From assembly GCA_036389395.1 (NCBI GenBank), contig DASVPY010000039.1:44430-108429 (forward strand): DNA of 64,000 nt, read 5' to 3'. Shown one piece after another: positions 51,945-61,821 of the stretch. This DNA is from QHXQ01 sp036389395. GTDB lineage: Bacteria; Acidobacteriota; Blastocatellia; Pyrinomonadales; Pyrinomonadaceae. Positions within the stretch are counted from its first letter, which is position 1, and each line of letters begins with the position of its first letter. The notes under the pieces are model-generated. The model ran no database searches, had not been told where the DNA came from, and saw only the letters and a list, made by a program, of their open reading frames with translations. Made by a program: the position numbers and the translations under genes.

Positions 51945-53717
51945 TCACGCCGCGTCCGGCTCGTCCAGGCGGCGGACGAGGTTGACGTAGTCGCCGCGCT
52001 CGAAGCCGTGGGCGCGGAAGTAGTCGATGAGGTCGCCGTCGTTCCAGTTGACCATGGTGTGGACGGTGCGGACGCCGGCGCGGCGGAAGGCGGCGAAGAG
52101 GGCGTCGAGCAGTTGGCGGCTGACGCCGTGGCCCTGGTAGGCGGGCGCGACGCCGAGCACTTCGAGCCAGCCCGCCAACTCGGCCGCGAACTCCCAGCCG
52201 CGCACGTCGCCGAAGACGAAGCCGACGACGTGGTTGCGGTGCTCGGCGACGAAGCACGTCTCCGGCGCGCGCTTGATGTAGGCGTCGCAGCGCGACTCGA
52301 AGTCGGCCGCGTGCGGCCGGCCCGTGATCTGCTCGTCGAGTTTCAGGATCGCGTCTATGTCGCGCACGTTCGTCGGCCGCACCGTGATCTCTTTCATGCG
52401 TCTGATCCTGTGCGCCCGGTGCGCGCGCCGGCCGCGCAAGAGGCGCATCGTCACTTTCCGCACCAGCGCCGGCCGCAACGCCCGCGCGATGATGTGGCGG
52501 TAGGAGTCGTGCCCGGAGACGGCGTCGAACAGCGCGTCGTACATGACGGGGTCGAGCCGGCCGATGTCGATCATCGGGTCGAGCAGGAAGCGCGCGCCTA
52601 GGAGCATGGCGCGGCGCACGACGACGCCGTAGACGTGATCGCGCAACAGGTCGGCGCACGCGCGGCGGTAGTGCGTCAACGCCCGCGCCGAGACGCCGTG
52701 ATCGAGCATGGCGTCGGCGGCGCGCGCGCCCGTCACGAGCGCCGTGTTGATGCCCTTGCCCTTGAAGGGCCTCAGCCACCCGGTCGCGTCGCCCACGAGC
52801 GCGTAGCGGTGGCCGTAAGGCGCGCGCGCGGGCGCGGAGGGGAACCGCCCCTCGTAGTAGTTGGCGGCGCGCGCGTCGAAGGACGGGAGCAGGCGCGCGA
52901 CTTCGGGCAGCGCGAGGAAGTCGTCCAGGTCGCGCGAGGTGACGCGCTCGCCCGCGACGTTGACGAGGATGTGATCGCCCTTGGGCGTGATCGCGCCGAA
53001 CTCTATGCGCGGGCACGCGCGCGGCAGCAGGAAGGCGTGGACGATGTGGCCGAGCTTCTCGGTCTGGAAGCGCGCGCTCGTCGGGAGCGTCGTCAAATAA
53101 CTCTTGAGCCACTTCGGGGGGCGGCGGAAGCCGCGCGCGCCGTCGCGGTTCGTCACCTCCTCGAAGACCGAGAGCAGCCCCTCGTCCAACCCGAACGCGC
53201 CCACCACCACGTCGGCGCGCACCGACGCGCCCTCGCTGTAGACGCGCACCTCGTCCAGCCCGTCGCCGCGCACGAACTCGACGCCGGTCACGCGCGCGGC
53301 GACGACTTCAGCGCCGAGCCGGCGCGCGCAGTCGAGCAGGAAGCGGTCGAAGTCGGCGCGCTCGACGGCGTAGGTGGCGTCGAAGCGGCCGGGCGTGGCG
53401 GCGGTCGCGCCGCGCCCCGTGAGCAGCAGGTTGACGCGCGAGCCGTGCAGGCGGTAGCCGAAAATCTGCCGCTTGATCAAGGCGGGCGGCAAGTGTACGT
53501 CCAGATCGTGCGCCAGCACTTCTTCGACCGGCGGCGACAGCACGCCCGCACACTGGTTGGCGTGGACGCCGAAGTCCTTGCCCTCGAAGACGAGCACGCG
53601 CAGACGGAGCCGACGCGCGGCCGCGCCGCGCAGCAGCCGTATGGCGCAGGCCGCGCCGCCGGGGCCGCCGCCGATGATGACGACCGTCGAACCGTCTTGT
53701 AAACGGCAATCGAACAT
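51945..53717 (-). CDS. FAD-dependent geranylgeranyl-reductase-like protein fused to GNAT acetyltransferase
   Basis: A 590-residue fusion. The N-terminal flavoprotein (about 1-430) has the dinucleotide motif VVIIGGGPGGAACAIRLL, the ALVGDATGWLRPFKGKG FAD motif and the architecture of geranylgeranyl/digeranylgeranyl reductases. The C-terminal 150 residues (from M441, MKEITVRPTNVRDIDAI) are a GNAT domain with acetyl-CoA site VAPAYQGHGVSRQLLDAL. The two are in one frame with no internal stop. The start ATG at 53717 gives MFDCRLQDG immediately before the flavin site. Reductase and acetyltransferase presumably act on the same lipid or polyprenyl substrate; this is inferred. Confidence 0.85.
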   Translation of the reverse strand: MFDCRLQDGSTVVIIGGGPGGAACAIRLLRGAAARRLRLRVLVFEGKDFGVHANQCAGVLSPPVEEVLAHDLDVHLPPALIKRQIFGYRLHGSRVNLLLTGRGATAATPGRFDATYAVERADFDRFLLDCARRLGAEVVAARVTGVEFVRGDGLDEVRVYSEGASVRADVVVGAFGLDEGLLSVFEEVTNRDGARGFRRPPKWLKSYLTTLPTSARFQTEKLGHIVHAFLLPRACPRIEFGAITPKGDHILVNVAGERVTSRDLDDFLALPEVARLLPSFDARAANYYEGRFPSAPARAPYGHRYALVGDATGWLRPFKGKGINTALVTGARAADAMLDHGVSARALTHYRRACADLLRDHVYGVVVRRAMLLGARFLLDPMIDIGRLDPVMYDALFDAVSGHDSYRHIIARALRPALVRKVTMRLLRGRRAHRAHRIRRMKEITVRPTNVRDIDAILKLDEQITGRPHAADFESRCDAYIKRAPETCFVAEHRNHVVGFVFGDVRGWEFAAELAGWLEVLGVAPAYQGHGVSRQLLDALFAAFRRAGVRTVHTMVNWNDGDLIDYFRAHGFERGDYVNLVRRLDEPDAA

Positions 53718-53882
53718 CGCTCGGCCTGTTCGAGCGCGCGCCCGCCGCACGCGCGTGTGATGTTAGAGCCGGCCCGAACCGTGGCGCGCCCATTCTAGCG
53801 CAACTCGCACCCCGCCCGTGCCCCGCGCGGTTCGGCCCGCCGCGCGCTGACCGGAAAAAGGCCCGCGCCGGCCGAATTAATG

Positions 53883-53911
53883 TTGACTTTTGTTCATAAC
53901 CTCACTATCCT
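53883..53911 (+). promoter_or_regulatory. Promoter candidate for the giant surface protein
   Basis: TTGACT (53883-53888), 17-nt spacer, TATCCT (53906-53911), about 345 bp upstream of the ATG at 54255. The rest of the 53718-54254 gap holds no recognised gene; the long minus-strand frame through it is a shadow. Confidence 0.4.
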
Positions 53912-54254
53912 GCGCCCCGTACCAGCGGGTTCTAGTTCTTGCCCTGCCGAAAAAAAGCAACGTGCGTCGCGTGACCCCGGCGCTGTCCCAAGCGAAGTGC
54001 CGCCGGGCGTTATGACCCGAACGCGCACGCCACCGCGCTAAAGCATTTCCACCGCAGCTTCCGATCAAGGGGCGTCCGACTCTTCCGTCTTTAGCGGCGC
54101 GCGCCGCGGTTCGGGCCTGCGCCGTCACCTCGCTTCCGTCTGTCGCCCGCTGCCGGCGCGGCTTGCGCCGGTTCGGGCCGCCGGGCCGCGCGCCCGGCGG
54201 CCGGCGGCAAAGCGGGCGCTGTATCGCACCAAACGATTTAAGGAGAATTCGATC

Positions 54255-57200
54255 ATGTTCACCCCCCAGAACATCGCCCGGAAGACTATCGCCCGGACGT
54301 GTCTCTTCGGTATCGTCAACGTATTGGTCTTCAGCGCGCTGCTCTGCGTGGCGGCCGCCGCGCAGAACGTCAACGTCACGGCCTCGGCCGGCACGGCCAA
54401 CGCTACTTACACGACGCTCAAGGGCGCGTTCGACGCCATCAACGCCGGCACGCACCAGGGCATGATTACCATCGACATCGTCGCCAGCACGACCGAAGGC
54501 GCGACGCCCGCTGTCCTCAACAGCAGCGGGGCGGGGAGCGCCTCCTACACCTCTGTCCTGATCCAACCGTCCGCCGACGGCGTGACCGTCGCGGGCGCTG
54601 CGCCGACCGGGCGCGGCGTGATCGAGTTGAACGGCGCGGACAACGTCACCATCAACGGCGACAACCCCAACACGGGGGGCACAAATCGCAACCTCACGAT
54701 TCAGTGTACGGCGACCAACACCACCGCCTTCACGTCGCTCGTCCGCATCGCGCTCGCCACCAGCGTCGTCACCAGCGCGGACAACGACACCATCAAGAAC
54801 CTCAACCTGATCGGCAACGCGACGGGCCGGAACGCGACTGGCATCACCAGCACGACCGGCTCGGAGAACACCGTCTACGGCGTGATAGCGACCGCGGGTG
54901 CGTCCACGACGAGCGCGACCGCCGCGCCCGCCGCCCTCGCTGCCGTCGCCACGACCATCGGCTCGCCCGCGACCGCGGCCAACCTGTTGATTGACAACAA
55001 CAACGTCCAGACCGTCGCCCGCGGCATCGCCGTGCAGGGGGCCGCGACCACGGTCTTTCCGGGTCTGGTGATCAGCAATAACCTCATCGGCAACGCCACC
55101 GCGAGCGCCGTCGATCAGGTCTATTCGGTCGGCATCACGGCGCAAGGCTCGGCCAACGGCGTGCTCAGAAGCAACACCGTCTACATCGAGAGCTTCCTGC
55201 CAAGCAGCACCAGTTCCGCGAACCGCGCGATTGACATCGGCGGCATCGTCGCTGCCGCCGGGGCGGGCACGTTCACCGTCGAGCGCAATCAGGTCAATCG
55301 CGCGAAGAACAACGCGCCCGACTTCTGGGTCGCGCACGGCATCAACTTGGGCGGCGGCAATAATCACGTCGTCCGCAACAACTTCGTCCGGAACATCACG
55401 CTCAACACCACGTCAGGCGGCTTCTACAGCACGACCTTCAACGCCACCGGCATCCGCGTCGCCTTGGGCACGGGTCACCAGATTTATCACAACAGCGTCA
55501 ACCTGACGGGCACGATCACCGGCGCGACGCCGACGATCACGTGCGGCCTCATGATCACCGCCACCACGATCACGGGCGTGGACGCGCGCAACAACATCTT
55601 CGTCAACTCGCTCACGAACGGCAGCGCGACTTCGGCGCACGTCGCCGTCTTTCTGCCTTCGGGCGGCACGTCGGGGATGAATCTGACGCTCAACAACAAC
55701 GACTACTTCAACAGCGCAGCGCCGACGGCGCAGCAAGGCGTCGGGCAGGTCGGCACAACGGCCGGCACGGGCTTCTACACGCAGGCCAACTTCGACCCGT
55801 CAACGACGGCGGGCGCGACCAACTTCCGCAACTACACCAGCACCCTCTCCGCCGGCGGCGCGAACGACAACGCCAGCAAGAAGGTTGACCCGCAGTTCCT
55901 CTCCCCCACCGACCTGCACATCAACGCCGCTTCGCCGATGGTGGACATGGGCGCGTCGGTCGGCGTCGGCACAGACATTGACGGGCAGGCGCGCGTGCCC
56001 CCGCCCGACATCGGCGCGGACGAACCCGGCGGCGTCACGCCCCCGACCAACGACATCGCGGCCGTCGCCATCGTCAACCCGCCCAGCGGCTCGACGCGCG
56101 GCGCGGGCATAGCCTTCGCGGTGCAGGCGTCCTTCGTCAACAACGGCACGGCAGCGCAAGCCAGCGTGCCCGTCCGCTTCCGCATTCTCGATGCGAGCAC
56201 GGCGGTCGTCTATAACCAGACGACGACCATCGGGCCGATCAATCCGGGCCAGACCTTGACGGCCACGTTCCCCAACGCGACGCTCTCGGCGGGCACTTAC
56301 ACGACCGAGGCGAGTTCCGAGTTGGCGGGCGACGAAGTGCCGGGCAACAACACGGTCACGGGCACGGTCAACGTGGTCAACGCGGTCGCGGGCGGCACGC
56401 ACACGGTCGGCTCCGGCGGCGAGTTCCCCAGCTTGACCAACGCGGGCGGCATCTTCGAGGCCATCAACGTGGCCGGCGTGTCGGGCAACATCATCATCAA
56501 CATCATCTCCGATCTGGCGGGCGAGACGGGCGCGAACGCGCTGAACTCGTTTGGCGGCGGTTTCACCGTCACGATCAAGCCGAGTGGCGCGGCGCGCACC
56601 ATCTCCGGCACGTCCACCACGACGGGTCTGATCAAGCTCAACGGCGCGGACAACGTGACGATTGACGGCTCGCTCTCCGGCGGCACGGATCGCAGCCTGA
56701 CGATCACGAACGGCAACACCGGCGCGACCGTCATCTGGATCGCCAGCGCGGGCGCGGCCGACGGCGCGACGGGCAACACCGTCAAGAACGTCATCCTGTC
56801 GGGCAACACCGGCGCGACCATCATCTCCGGCGTCCTCGCCGGCAGCGGCACGACCTTCGGCGGCGACGCCGAGGCCCCGAACTCGAACAACACCATCCAG
56901 AACACGCGCGTCTTCCGCGTGCAGAACGCCGCGTTCCTGCGCGGCCCGACGGCGGCCCCGTTCGACCTGAACTGGCTCATCACGGGCAACGACTGGGGTT
57001 CGACCGTCACCGCCGACAAGCTGACCTTCCGCGGCATGCTTATCGGTAACGCGCAGAACTTCAACGTCACCAACAACGTCATCAACGGCATCAACTCGTC
57101 CACGACGACCAGCTCGACGATGACCGGCATTCAGGTCGCGCTCCTCGTCAACGGCGGCATGGTCACGGGCAACAAGATCAGCGACGTGAAGCACAACAAC

Positions 57201-59456
57201 ACGACGGGCTGGGGCAGCAACGGCCTCTACTTCACGGCGAGTTCTACGGCCTCGAACGTGACCGTCGCCAACAACTTCATCTCCGACGTGGCGTCGCAAG
57301 GGTTCAACGGGCAGGCCGACACCGATAACGGCTACGGCATCGTCGTCGCGCTCGGCGGGGGCTACAAGATTTACCACAACTCGATCCTGCTCAACACGAA
57401 CCAGGGTGCGGGCGCGGCCGCGGGTCAGACCGCGGGCATCAACATCCTGACCGGCCTGGCGGCCGGCGCGGTCGATCTGCGCGACAACATCTTCGCCAGC
57501 ACGCAGACCCTCGGCACGCGCTACGCCGTCATCTGCAACAGCGCCAACACCGTCTTCTCCAACATCAACTACAACGACTACTTCGCGCAGAACGTCGGCT
57601 TCATCGGCGGCAGCGCGCGCGCGACGCTCGCCGCCTGGCAGACCGGCACGGGCCAGGACGCCAACTCCGTCGCCGTCGATCCGCTCTACACCACCACGAC
57701 CGCGCCGGCCGACCTGCACTTGCAGTCCGGCAGCACGCTCGTCAACGCGGGCACGGCGGTCGGCGTCACGACCGACATTGACGGGCAGACGCGCGACGCC
57801 ATGCCCGACATCGGCGCGGACGAGGTGATCGTCAACACGCCCGGCACGGTGCAGTTCAGCAGCGCGACCTACACAGTCGCCGAGAACGTCGCGGGCGGCG
57901 TCGCCACCATCAGCGTGACGCGCACCGGCGGCACGCTCGGCGCGGCCGCCGTCAACTACTCGACCGCCAACGGCACGGCCGTCGGCGGCGCGAGCTGCGG
58001 CGCGAACGTGGATTACGTGACGACCTCCGGCACGCTCAACTGGGCCGACGGCGACGGCGCGCCCAAGACCTTCAACGTGACCATCTGCAACGAGTCGGTC
58101 TTCGAGAACGACGAGACTGTCAACCTCGCGCTCTCGAACGCGAGCGGCGCGACGCTCGGCGCACCTTCGACCGCCGTCCTGACGATCACGAACGACGACG
58201 CCGCGCCCGCGCCGCCGGCCGCCGGCAGCGTCGTCATCTCCGAGTTCCGCTTCCGCGGGCCGACCTTCAGCGCCGTGCAGGGCATTGACGGCGCGCGCGA
58301 CGAGTACGTCGAGCTATACAACAACACCGGCGCGCCCATCAGCGTGGGCGCGACTGACGGCACGGGCTGGACGCTCGCCGCGCTCAGTAGCGACGGCACG
58401 ACGATCATCCCGATCCTGACGATCCCGAACGGCACGATCATCCCGGCGCGCGCGCACTACCTCGCGGTCAACTCCGACGCGGGGCTGACCAACCTGCCCG
58501 ACGGCGGGCTGCCGCCGACGGGCGGCTACAGCCTGGACGCTTACGCCGTGGGCGACGCCTTCTACACGCAGGACATCGCCGACAACGCGGGCGTCGCGCT
58601 CTTCCGCACGGCGACCCTGGCGAACCTGACGCTCGCCAACCGGCTCGACGCCGTCGGCTTCAACGGCGGCGCGGCCCCGGCCGACCTGTTCCGCGAAGGC
58701 ACGCCGCTGCCCGCGCCGTCGCCGTTCACCGACGGGCAGTACGCCTACGTCCGCAAGCTGGCGACGGGCACGCCGCAGGACACGAACAACAACGCGGCGG
58801 ACTTCTCGTTCGTCGCGCCCGACGCCGGCACGTACGGCGGGCTGGTGGCGCAGCGCGGCGCGCCGGGGCCGGAGAACTGCGGCTGCAACCCGGCGAACCT
58901 GTTCGCGCCTTCCAGCCCCATCCAGCGTAACGACACGGTCAAGCCCGGTCTGATCGACCCGACGCAGGCCTCGACCGCGCCGCCCAACCGCATCCGCGAC
59001 ACCACGTCGGGCGGGGCGGGCACGCCGACCGCGTTCGGCACGCTCGACATCCGCCGCAAGTTCACCAACAACACCGGGCAGCCCATCACGGCCCTGCGCT
59101 TCCGCGTCGTGGACATCACGACGACCAACACGCAGCCGGCGGGCCAGGCCGACGTGCGCTACCTGACCTCGGCCGACACGACCGCCAACGGCGGCACGAT
59201 CACGATCATCGGCACGACCGTCCAGCCGCCGTCGAACGCGGCGGTGGGCGGCGGCCTGAACGCGAGCGGCGTGGTCGCCATTCCGGGCGGGATGCTCGCG
59301 GCCGGCAGCTCGATCAACGTCCGCTTCCTGCTCGGCGTCGCGCAGCAGGGCAGCTTCCGCTTCTTCGTCAACGTCGAGGCCTACAACGGCTCGACCGTGC
59401 CGTTCTCCGGCAAGACGACGGGCACGACGACGCCCAAGCAGACGGGCAGCAACTAA
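54255..59456 (+). CDS. Giant secreted protein: beta-helix x2, CARDB-like, Calx-beta, lamin-tail domains
   Basis: A 1733-residue exported protein with signal peptide (TCLFGIVNVLVFSALLCVAA). Domain order: parallel beta-helix module 1 (about 40-590, NGADNVTINGDNPNTGG, ending PDIGADE); CARDB-like beta sandwich (about 600-700); beta-helix module 2 (about 712-1190, NGADNVTIDGSLSGGTD, ending PDIGADE); Calx-beta (about 1195-1312, TYTVAENVAGGVATISVTRT); lamin tail domain (about 1323-1535, VVISEFRFRGPTF); and an unassigned C-terminus. The two beta-helix modules are related copies. No sortase or PEP-CTERM anchor is visible. Likely surface-exposed or released, with calcium and polysaccharide contacts. 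Confidence 0.85.
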   Translation: MFTPQNIARKTIARTCLFGIVNVLVFSALLCVAAAAQNVNVTASAGTANATYTTLKGAFDAINAGTHQGMITIDIVASTTEGATPAVLNSSGAGSASYTSVLIQPSADGVTVAGAAPTGRGVIELNGADNVTINGDNPNTGGTNRNLTIQCTATNTTAFTSLVRIALATSVVTSADNDTIKNLNLIGNATGRNATGITSTTGSENTVYGVIATAGASTTSATAAPAALAAVATTIGSPATAANLLIDNNNVQTVARGIAVQGAATTVFPGLVISNNLIGNATASAVDQVYSVGITAQGSANGVLRSNTVYIESFLPSSTSSANRAIDIGGIVAAAGAGTFTVERNQVNRAKNNAPDFWVAHGINLGGGNNHVVRNNFVRNITLNTTSGGFYSTTFNATGIRVALGTGHQIYHNSVNLTGTITGATPTITCGLMITATTITGVDARNNIFVNSLTNGSATSAHVAVFLPSGGTSGMNLTLNNNDYFNSAAPTAQQGVGQVGTTAGTGFYTQANFDPSTTAGATNFRNYTSTLSAGGANDNASKKVDPQFLSPTDLHINAASPMVDMGASVGVGTDIDGQARVPPPDIGADEPGGVTPPTNDIAAVAIVNPPSGSTRGAGIAFAVQASFVNNGTAAQASVPVRFRILDASTAVVYNQTTTIGPINPGQTLTATFPNATLSAGTYTTEASSELAGDEVPGNNTVTGTVNVVNAVAGGTHTVGSGGEFPSLTNAGGIFEAINVAGVSGNIIINIISDLAGETGANALNSFGGGFTVTIKPSGAARTISGTSTTTGLIKLNGADNVTIDGSLSGGTDRSLTITNGNTGATVIWIASAGAADGATGNTVKNVILSGNTGATIISGVLAGSGTTFGGDAEAPNSNNTIQNTRVFRVQNAAFLRGPTAAPFDLNWLITGNDWGSTVTADKLTFRGMLIGNAQNFNVTNNVINGINSSTTTSSTMTGIQVALLVNGGMVTGNKISDVKHNNTTGWGSNGLYFTASSTASNVTVANNFISDVASQGFNGQADTDNGYGIVVALGGGYKIYHNSILLNTNQGAGAAAGQTAGINILTGLAAGAVDLRDNIFASTQTLGTRYAVICNSANTVFSNINYNDYFAQNVGFIGGSARATLAAWQTGTGQDANSVAVDPLYTTTTAPADLHLQSGSTLVNAGTAVGVTTDIDGQTRDAMPDIGADEVIVNTPGTVQFSSATYTVAENVAGGVATISVTRTGGTLGAAAVNYSTANGTAVGGASCGANVDYVTTSGTLNWADGDGAPKTFNVTICNESVFENDETVNLALSNASGATLGAPSTAVLTITNDDAAPAPPAAGSVVISEFRFRGPTFSAVQGIDGARDEYVELYNNTGAPISVGATDGTGWTLAALSSDGTTIIPILTIPNGTIIPARAHYLAVNSDAGLTNLPDGGLPPTGGYSLDAYAVGDAFYTQDIADNAGVALFRTATLANLTLANRLDAVGFNGGAAPADLFREGTPLPAPSPFTDGQYAYVRKLATGTPQDTNNNAADFSFVAPDAGTYGGLVAQRGAPGPENCGCNPANLFAPSSPIQRNDTVKPGLIDPTQASTAPPNRIRDTTSGGAGTPTAFGTLDIRRKFTNNTGQPITALRFRVVDITTTNTQPAGQADVRYLTSADTTANGGTITIIGTTVQPPSNAAVGGGLNASGVVAIPGGMLAAGSSINVRFLLGVAQQGSFRFFVNVEAYNGSTVPFSGKTTGTTTPKQTGSN

Positions 59457-59480
59457 ACGGGCCGCCGCGGCCCCGAAACC

Positions 59481-59520
59481 ACGAAGCCCCGATCCGCGAA
59501 CGTGCGGATCGGGGCTTCGT
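59481..59520. terminator. Bidirectional hairpin terminator
   Basis: A perfect 17-bp stem (59481-59497 / 59504-59520, ACGAAGCCCCGATCCGC) with loop GAACGT and a T-rich run (CTTGTCTTATCTTTTC) on the plus strand, between convergent genes. Confidence 0.88.
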
Positions 59521-59536
59521 GCTTGTCTTATCTTTT

Positions 59537-60907
59537 CTAGGCGTTGACGGGGCGCAGGGCGAGGGCGAACTCGACGGCGCGGCGGGCGTGGACGACGCCC
59601 CAGCCCTGGCGGTCGATCTCGATGCCGGGCAGCCGCTCCGCCGTGTCGATCAGGATGCGCTTGACCTGCTGCGGCGTCAGGTGCGGGTTGGCCTCGAACA
59701 TGCACGCGATGATCGAGGCCACGATGGGCGCGGCGAACGACGTGCCGTCCACGTACTTGTAGTGCTCGCTGATCACGTCGCCCTCGCGCAGCTTGATCGT
59801 GATCAGGTGGCGCAGGAGGTGCAGCGGCAGATCGCGCGCGCCCCACAGGTCGCGATCCACATGCCGGTGCTGGTGTATGAGCGCGCGCAGTTCGTCGTCG
59901 TTGGCGCGGTCGAGCTTGGCGTAGAGTTCGGCCTCTTTGGCCGTGGGCGTGTGCGGCAGGATCGGCGCGGGCACCCAGATGCCGGGCGCGATCACTTCGG
60001 GCTTCTGTAGGCCGTCGTAGGTCGGGCCGTAAGACGAGCGGTACATGCCGCGGCGCGCGCGGTCGAGCGAGTTCTGATCGTCCAAGCCGCCGACGGCGAT
60101 GCAGGCGGGCGCGGACGCGGGCGGGAGCACGGGGTGGCCCGGCTCCATGCCGGCGTTGCCGGCGGCGCAGACCACGACGAGGCCTTCGCGCACGGCGCGC
60201 TCGACCGCGCGGCAGAGCGCGTTCTCAAGGTAGGACGACTGCTCGTCGCCGCCGGCCGAGATGTTGACGACGCGGATGTTGTACTCCGTCCGGTGCTTCA
60301 AAATCCACTCAAGGCCGCGCCTGATCTTCTGCTCGGAGATGCGCCCGGAGCCGGACAGCTTGACGAGGACGACGTTGGCGTCGGGCGCGATGCTGCGGTA
60401 GAAGCCGTTCGACATGATGCCGTTGCCGGCGGCGACGACCGAGGTCATCATGCCGTGCCAACTGGCGGCGCTCGGCGTCTGCAACGTGGCCGGGTCATTG
60501 CGCACGACGCTGTGGTAGGCGAGGATGCGGCTCTGCGGCTCGACCAGATCGGGGTGCGCGTAGAAGCCCGAGTCGAGAAACGCGATGGCGACGCCGCGCC
60601 CCGTGAAGCGCGCGTCCGCGCCCATGCGCAGCGGCGTCGGCAGCACGCGCCCGCCCTGCTCGAAGACGGCCGCGTCGGTGCGCAACTGCACGAGCGCGCG
60701 CTGGAACAGCCCGACGCAACGCGGGCAGACGGTCGAGACGAGCGTGCCGCCCGGCGCGTTTGCCACGACCAGGTTGCGCACCTCTTCGGGCAGTTCGGTG
60801 AACGGCAAGAGGCCGGACGGCGCTTCACGCCCGCACACCGGGCAGACGGGTTTGCCTGCCGCCTCGTCCGAATGCACCGCCGGCTCGGTCGAGATCATCT
60901 CCGCCAC
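59537..60907 (-). CDS. Cytoplasmic S8 subtilase with zinc-ribbon-like N-terminus
   Basis: A 456-residue subtilisin-fold protease without signal peptide. Catalytic triad: D112 (AIAFLDSGFYAHPD), H151 (SWHGMMTSVVAAGNG), S390 (YVDGTSFAAPIVASI), with oxyanion N251 (AAGNAG). The N-terminus has two CxxC pairs (C22/C25, C61/C64) that look like a zinc ribbon, and no recognised propeptide. An insertion of about 75 helical residues (about 315-385) precedes the serine. Targets are unknown. It is a single gene facing the giant surface protein. Confidence 0.88.
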   Translation of the reverse strand: MAEMISTEPAVHSDEAAGKPVCPVCGREAPSGLLPFTELPEEVRNLVVANAPGGTLVSTVCPRCVGLFQRALVQLRTDAAVFEQGGRVLPTPLRMGADARFTGRGVAIAFLDSGFYAHPDLVEPQSRILAYHSVVRNDPATLQTPSAASWHGMMTSVVAAGNGIMSNGFYRSIAPDANVVLVKLSGSGRISEQKIRRGLEWILKHRTEYNIRVVNISAGGDEQSSYLENALCRAVERAVREGLVVVCAAGNAGMEPGHPVLPPASAPACIAVGGLDDQNSLDRARRGMYRSSYGPTYDGLQKPEVIAPGIWVPAPILPHTPTAKEAELYAKLDRANDDELRALIHQHRHVDRDLWGARDLPLHLLRHLITIKLREGDVISEHYKYVDGTSFAAPIVASIIACMFEANPHLTPQQVKRILIDTAERLPGIEIDRQGWGVVHARRAVEFALALRPVNA

Positions 60908-61047
60908 GAGTTTAACGCGCTCCTCTCCTGATTAAGCGCCGCCCGCGCCTGCGCGGGCCGGCCCGAGACCACAAGCGGGCACGATAACATAAGACGCGGG
61001 CGTTGACAGTACGGCCGCGACCGGCCGCCGTGTCTTAAGTTGATCAA

Positions 61048-61149
61048 CCCTCCGTGCATCCTCTGTGCCCTCTGTGTCTGCGGTGGTGAATCTACTCTGA
61101 GCGGCATGCACCACCGAGACACAGAGGGCACAGAGGGGGCACAGAGAGG
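61048..61149. repeat. CACAGAGG-type hairpin
   Basis: Left arm 61048-61088 (CCTCCGTGCATCCTCTGTG...) and right arm 61109-61149 (CACCACCGAGACACAGAGG...), mostly paired, 20-nt loop. It lies between the divergent subtilase gene and the 144-residue protein gene; nothing else was recognised in 60908-61346. Confidence 0.88.
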
Positions 61150-61346
61150 AACTGCCGTTCAGGCCACGCCCGACGAACTCGGCCGGTCGGCGGTTGTGCG
61201 GCACGGGCGGTTGCGTGTAAGTTAGGGGCAAGCGATTTTCCGGGTCGAGTCAGGGTGATGCACAGGGACGTGTGACGGCGTGCGCGTGCGCCCTGCGCGG
61301 GCGCACGCGGCCGAACCAGACGTTACGTGAGTTGACGAGGAGCGAG

Positions 61347-61781
61347 ATGGCCGAACAACAGCAAACGACCGTGGCCGACATCTTCCGCCGCGCGCAGGCG
61401 CTCCGGCGCGAGCGGCCCGACGCGTCCTTGAAGGACTTGCGCGCGCAGCTCGTGCGCGAGTACCGCGGCGCGGCCTTCCCGCCGCTCGACCGGCTGGCGA
61501 TCCCCGAACAGGACGCGCGCGCGCCCGAAGAGGACTGGTCGGCCGGTCTCTCCCTCGTCCGGCGCGGCATCCAGAACGAGGACTGGGACGAGATCATCAC
61601 CGGCATCGCGCTGAGCCTGGAGCAGACCGAACGCTACGAGAGCGAGCGCGGGCACGGCGGCGCGGTGGATGAGTGGCACGACCGCGCCGCCGGCATCCGC
61701 GGCCAGATCGAGAAGGGCGTCGGCAAGTGGATGCCCGAAGAGTTACTGCGCCTGGCGGAGCGCGCGGGGAAGAAGGAGTAG
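61347..61781 (+). CDS. Hypothetical protein (144 aa)
   Basis: A 144-residue soluble, helical, charged protein (FRRAQALRRERPDASLKDL, IALSLEQTERYESERGHGG, GKWMPEELLRLAERAGKK). No family recognised. The ATG at 61347 has GAGGAG upstream and no signal peptide follows. It is 40 bp before the sulfite-oxidase-like gene and likely co-transcribed. Confidence 0.75.
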   Translation: MAEQQQTTVADIFRRAQALRRERPDASLKDLRAQLVREYRGAAFPPLDRLAIPEQDARAPEEDWSAGLSLVRRGIQNEDWDEIITGIALSLEQTERYESERGHGGAVDEWHDRAAGIRGQIEKGVGKWMPEELLRLAERAGKKE

Positions 61782-61821
61782 CTGGCGACAGCGCCGCGGC
61801 TTCGAGTTTGGAGGTGGTCGC

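Noticed and set aside
53877..55367. Long minus-strand frame of about 496 codons across the upstream region and 5' end of the giant surface protein
   Set aside because: It is the antisense of a plus-strand gene with clear domains, has an Arg/Ala/Gly-rich shadow composition, and matches no family.
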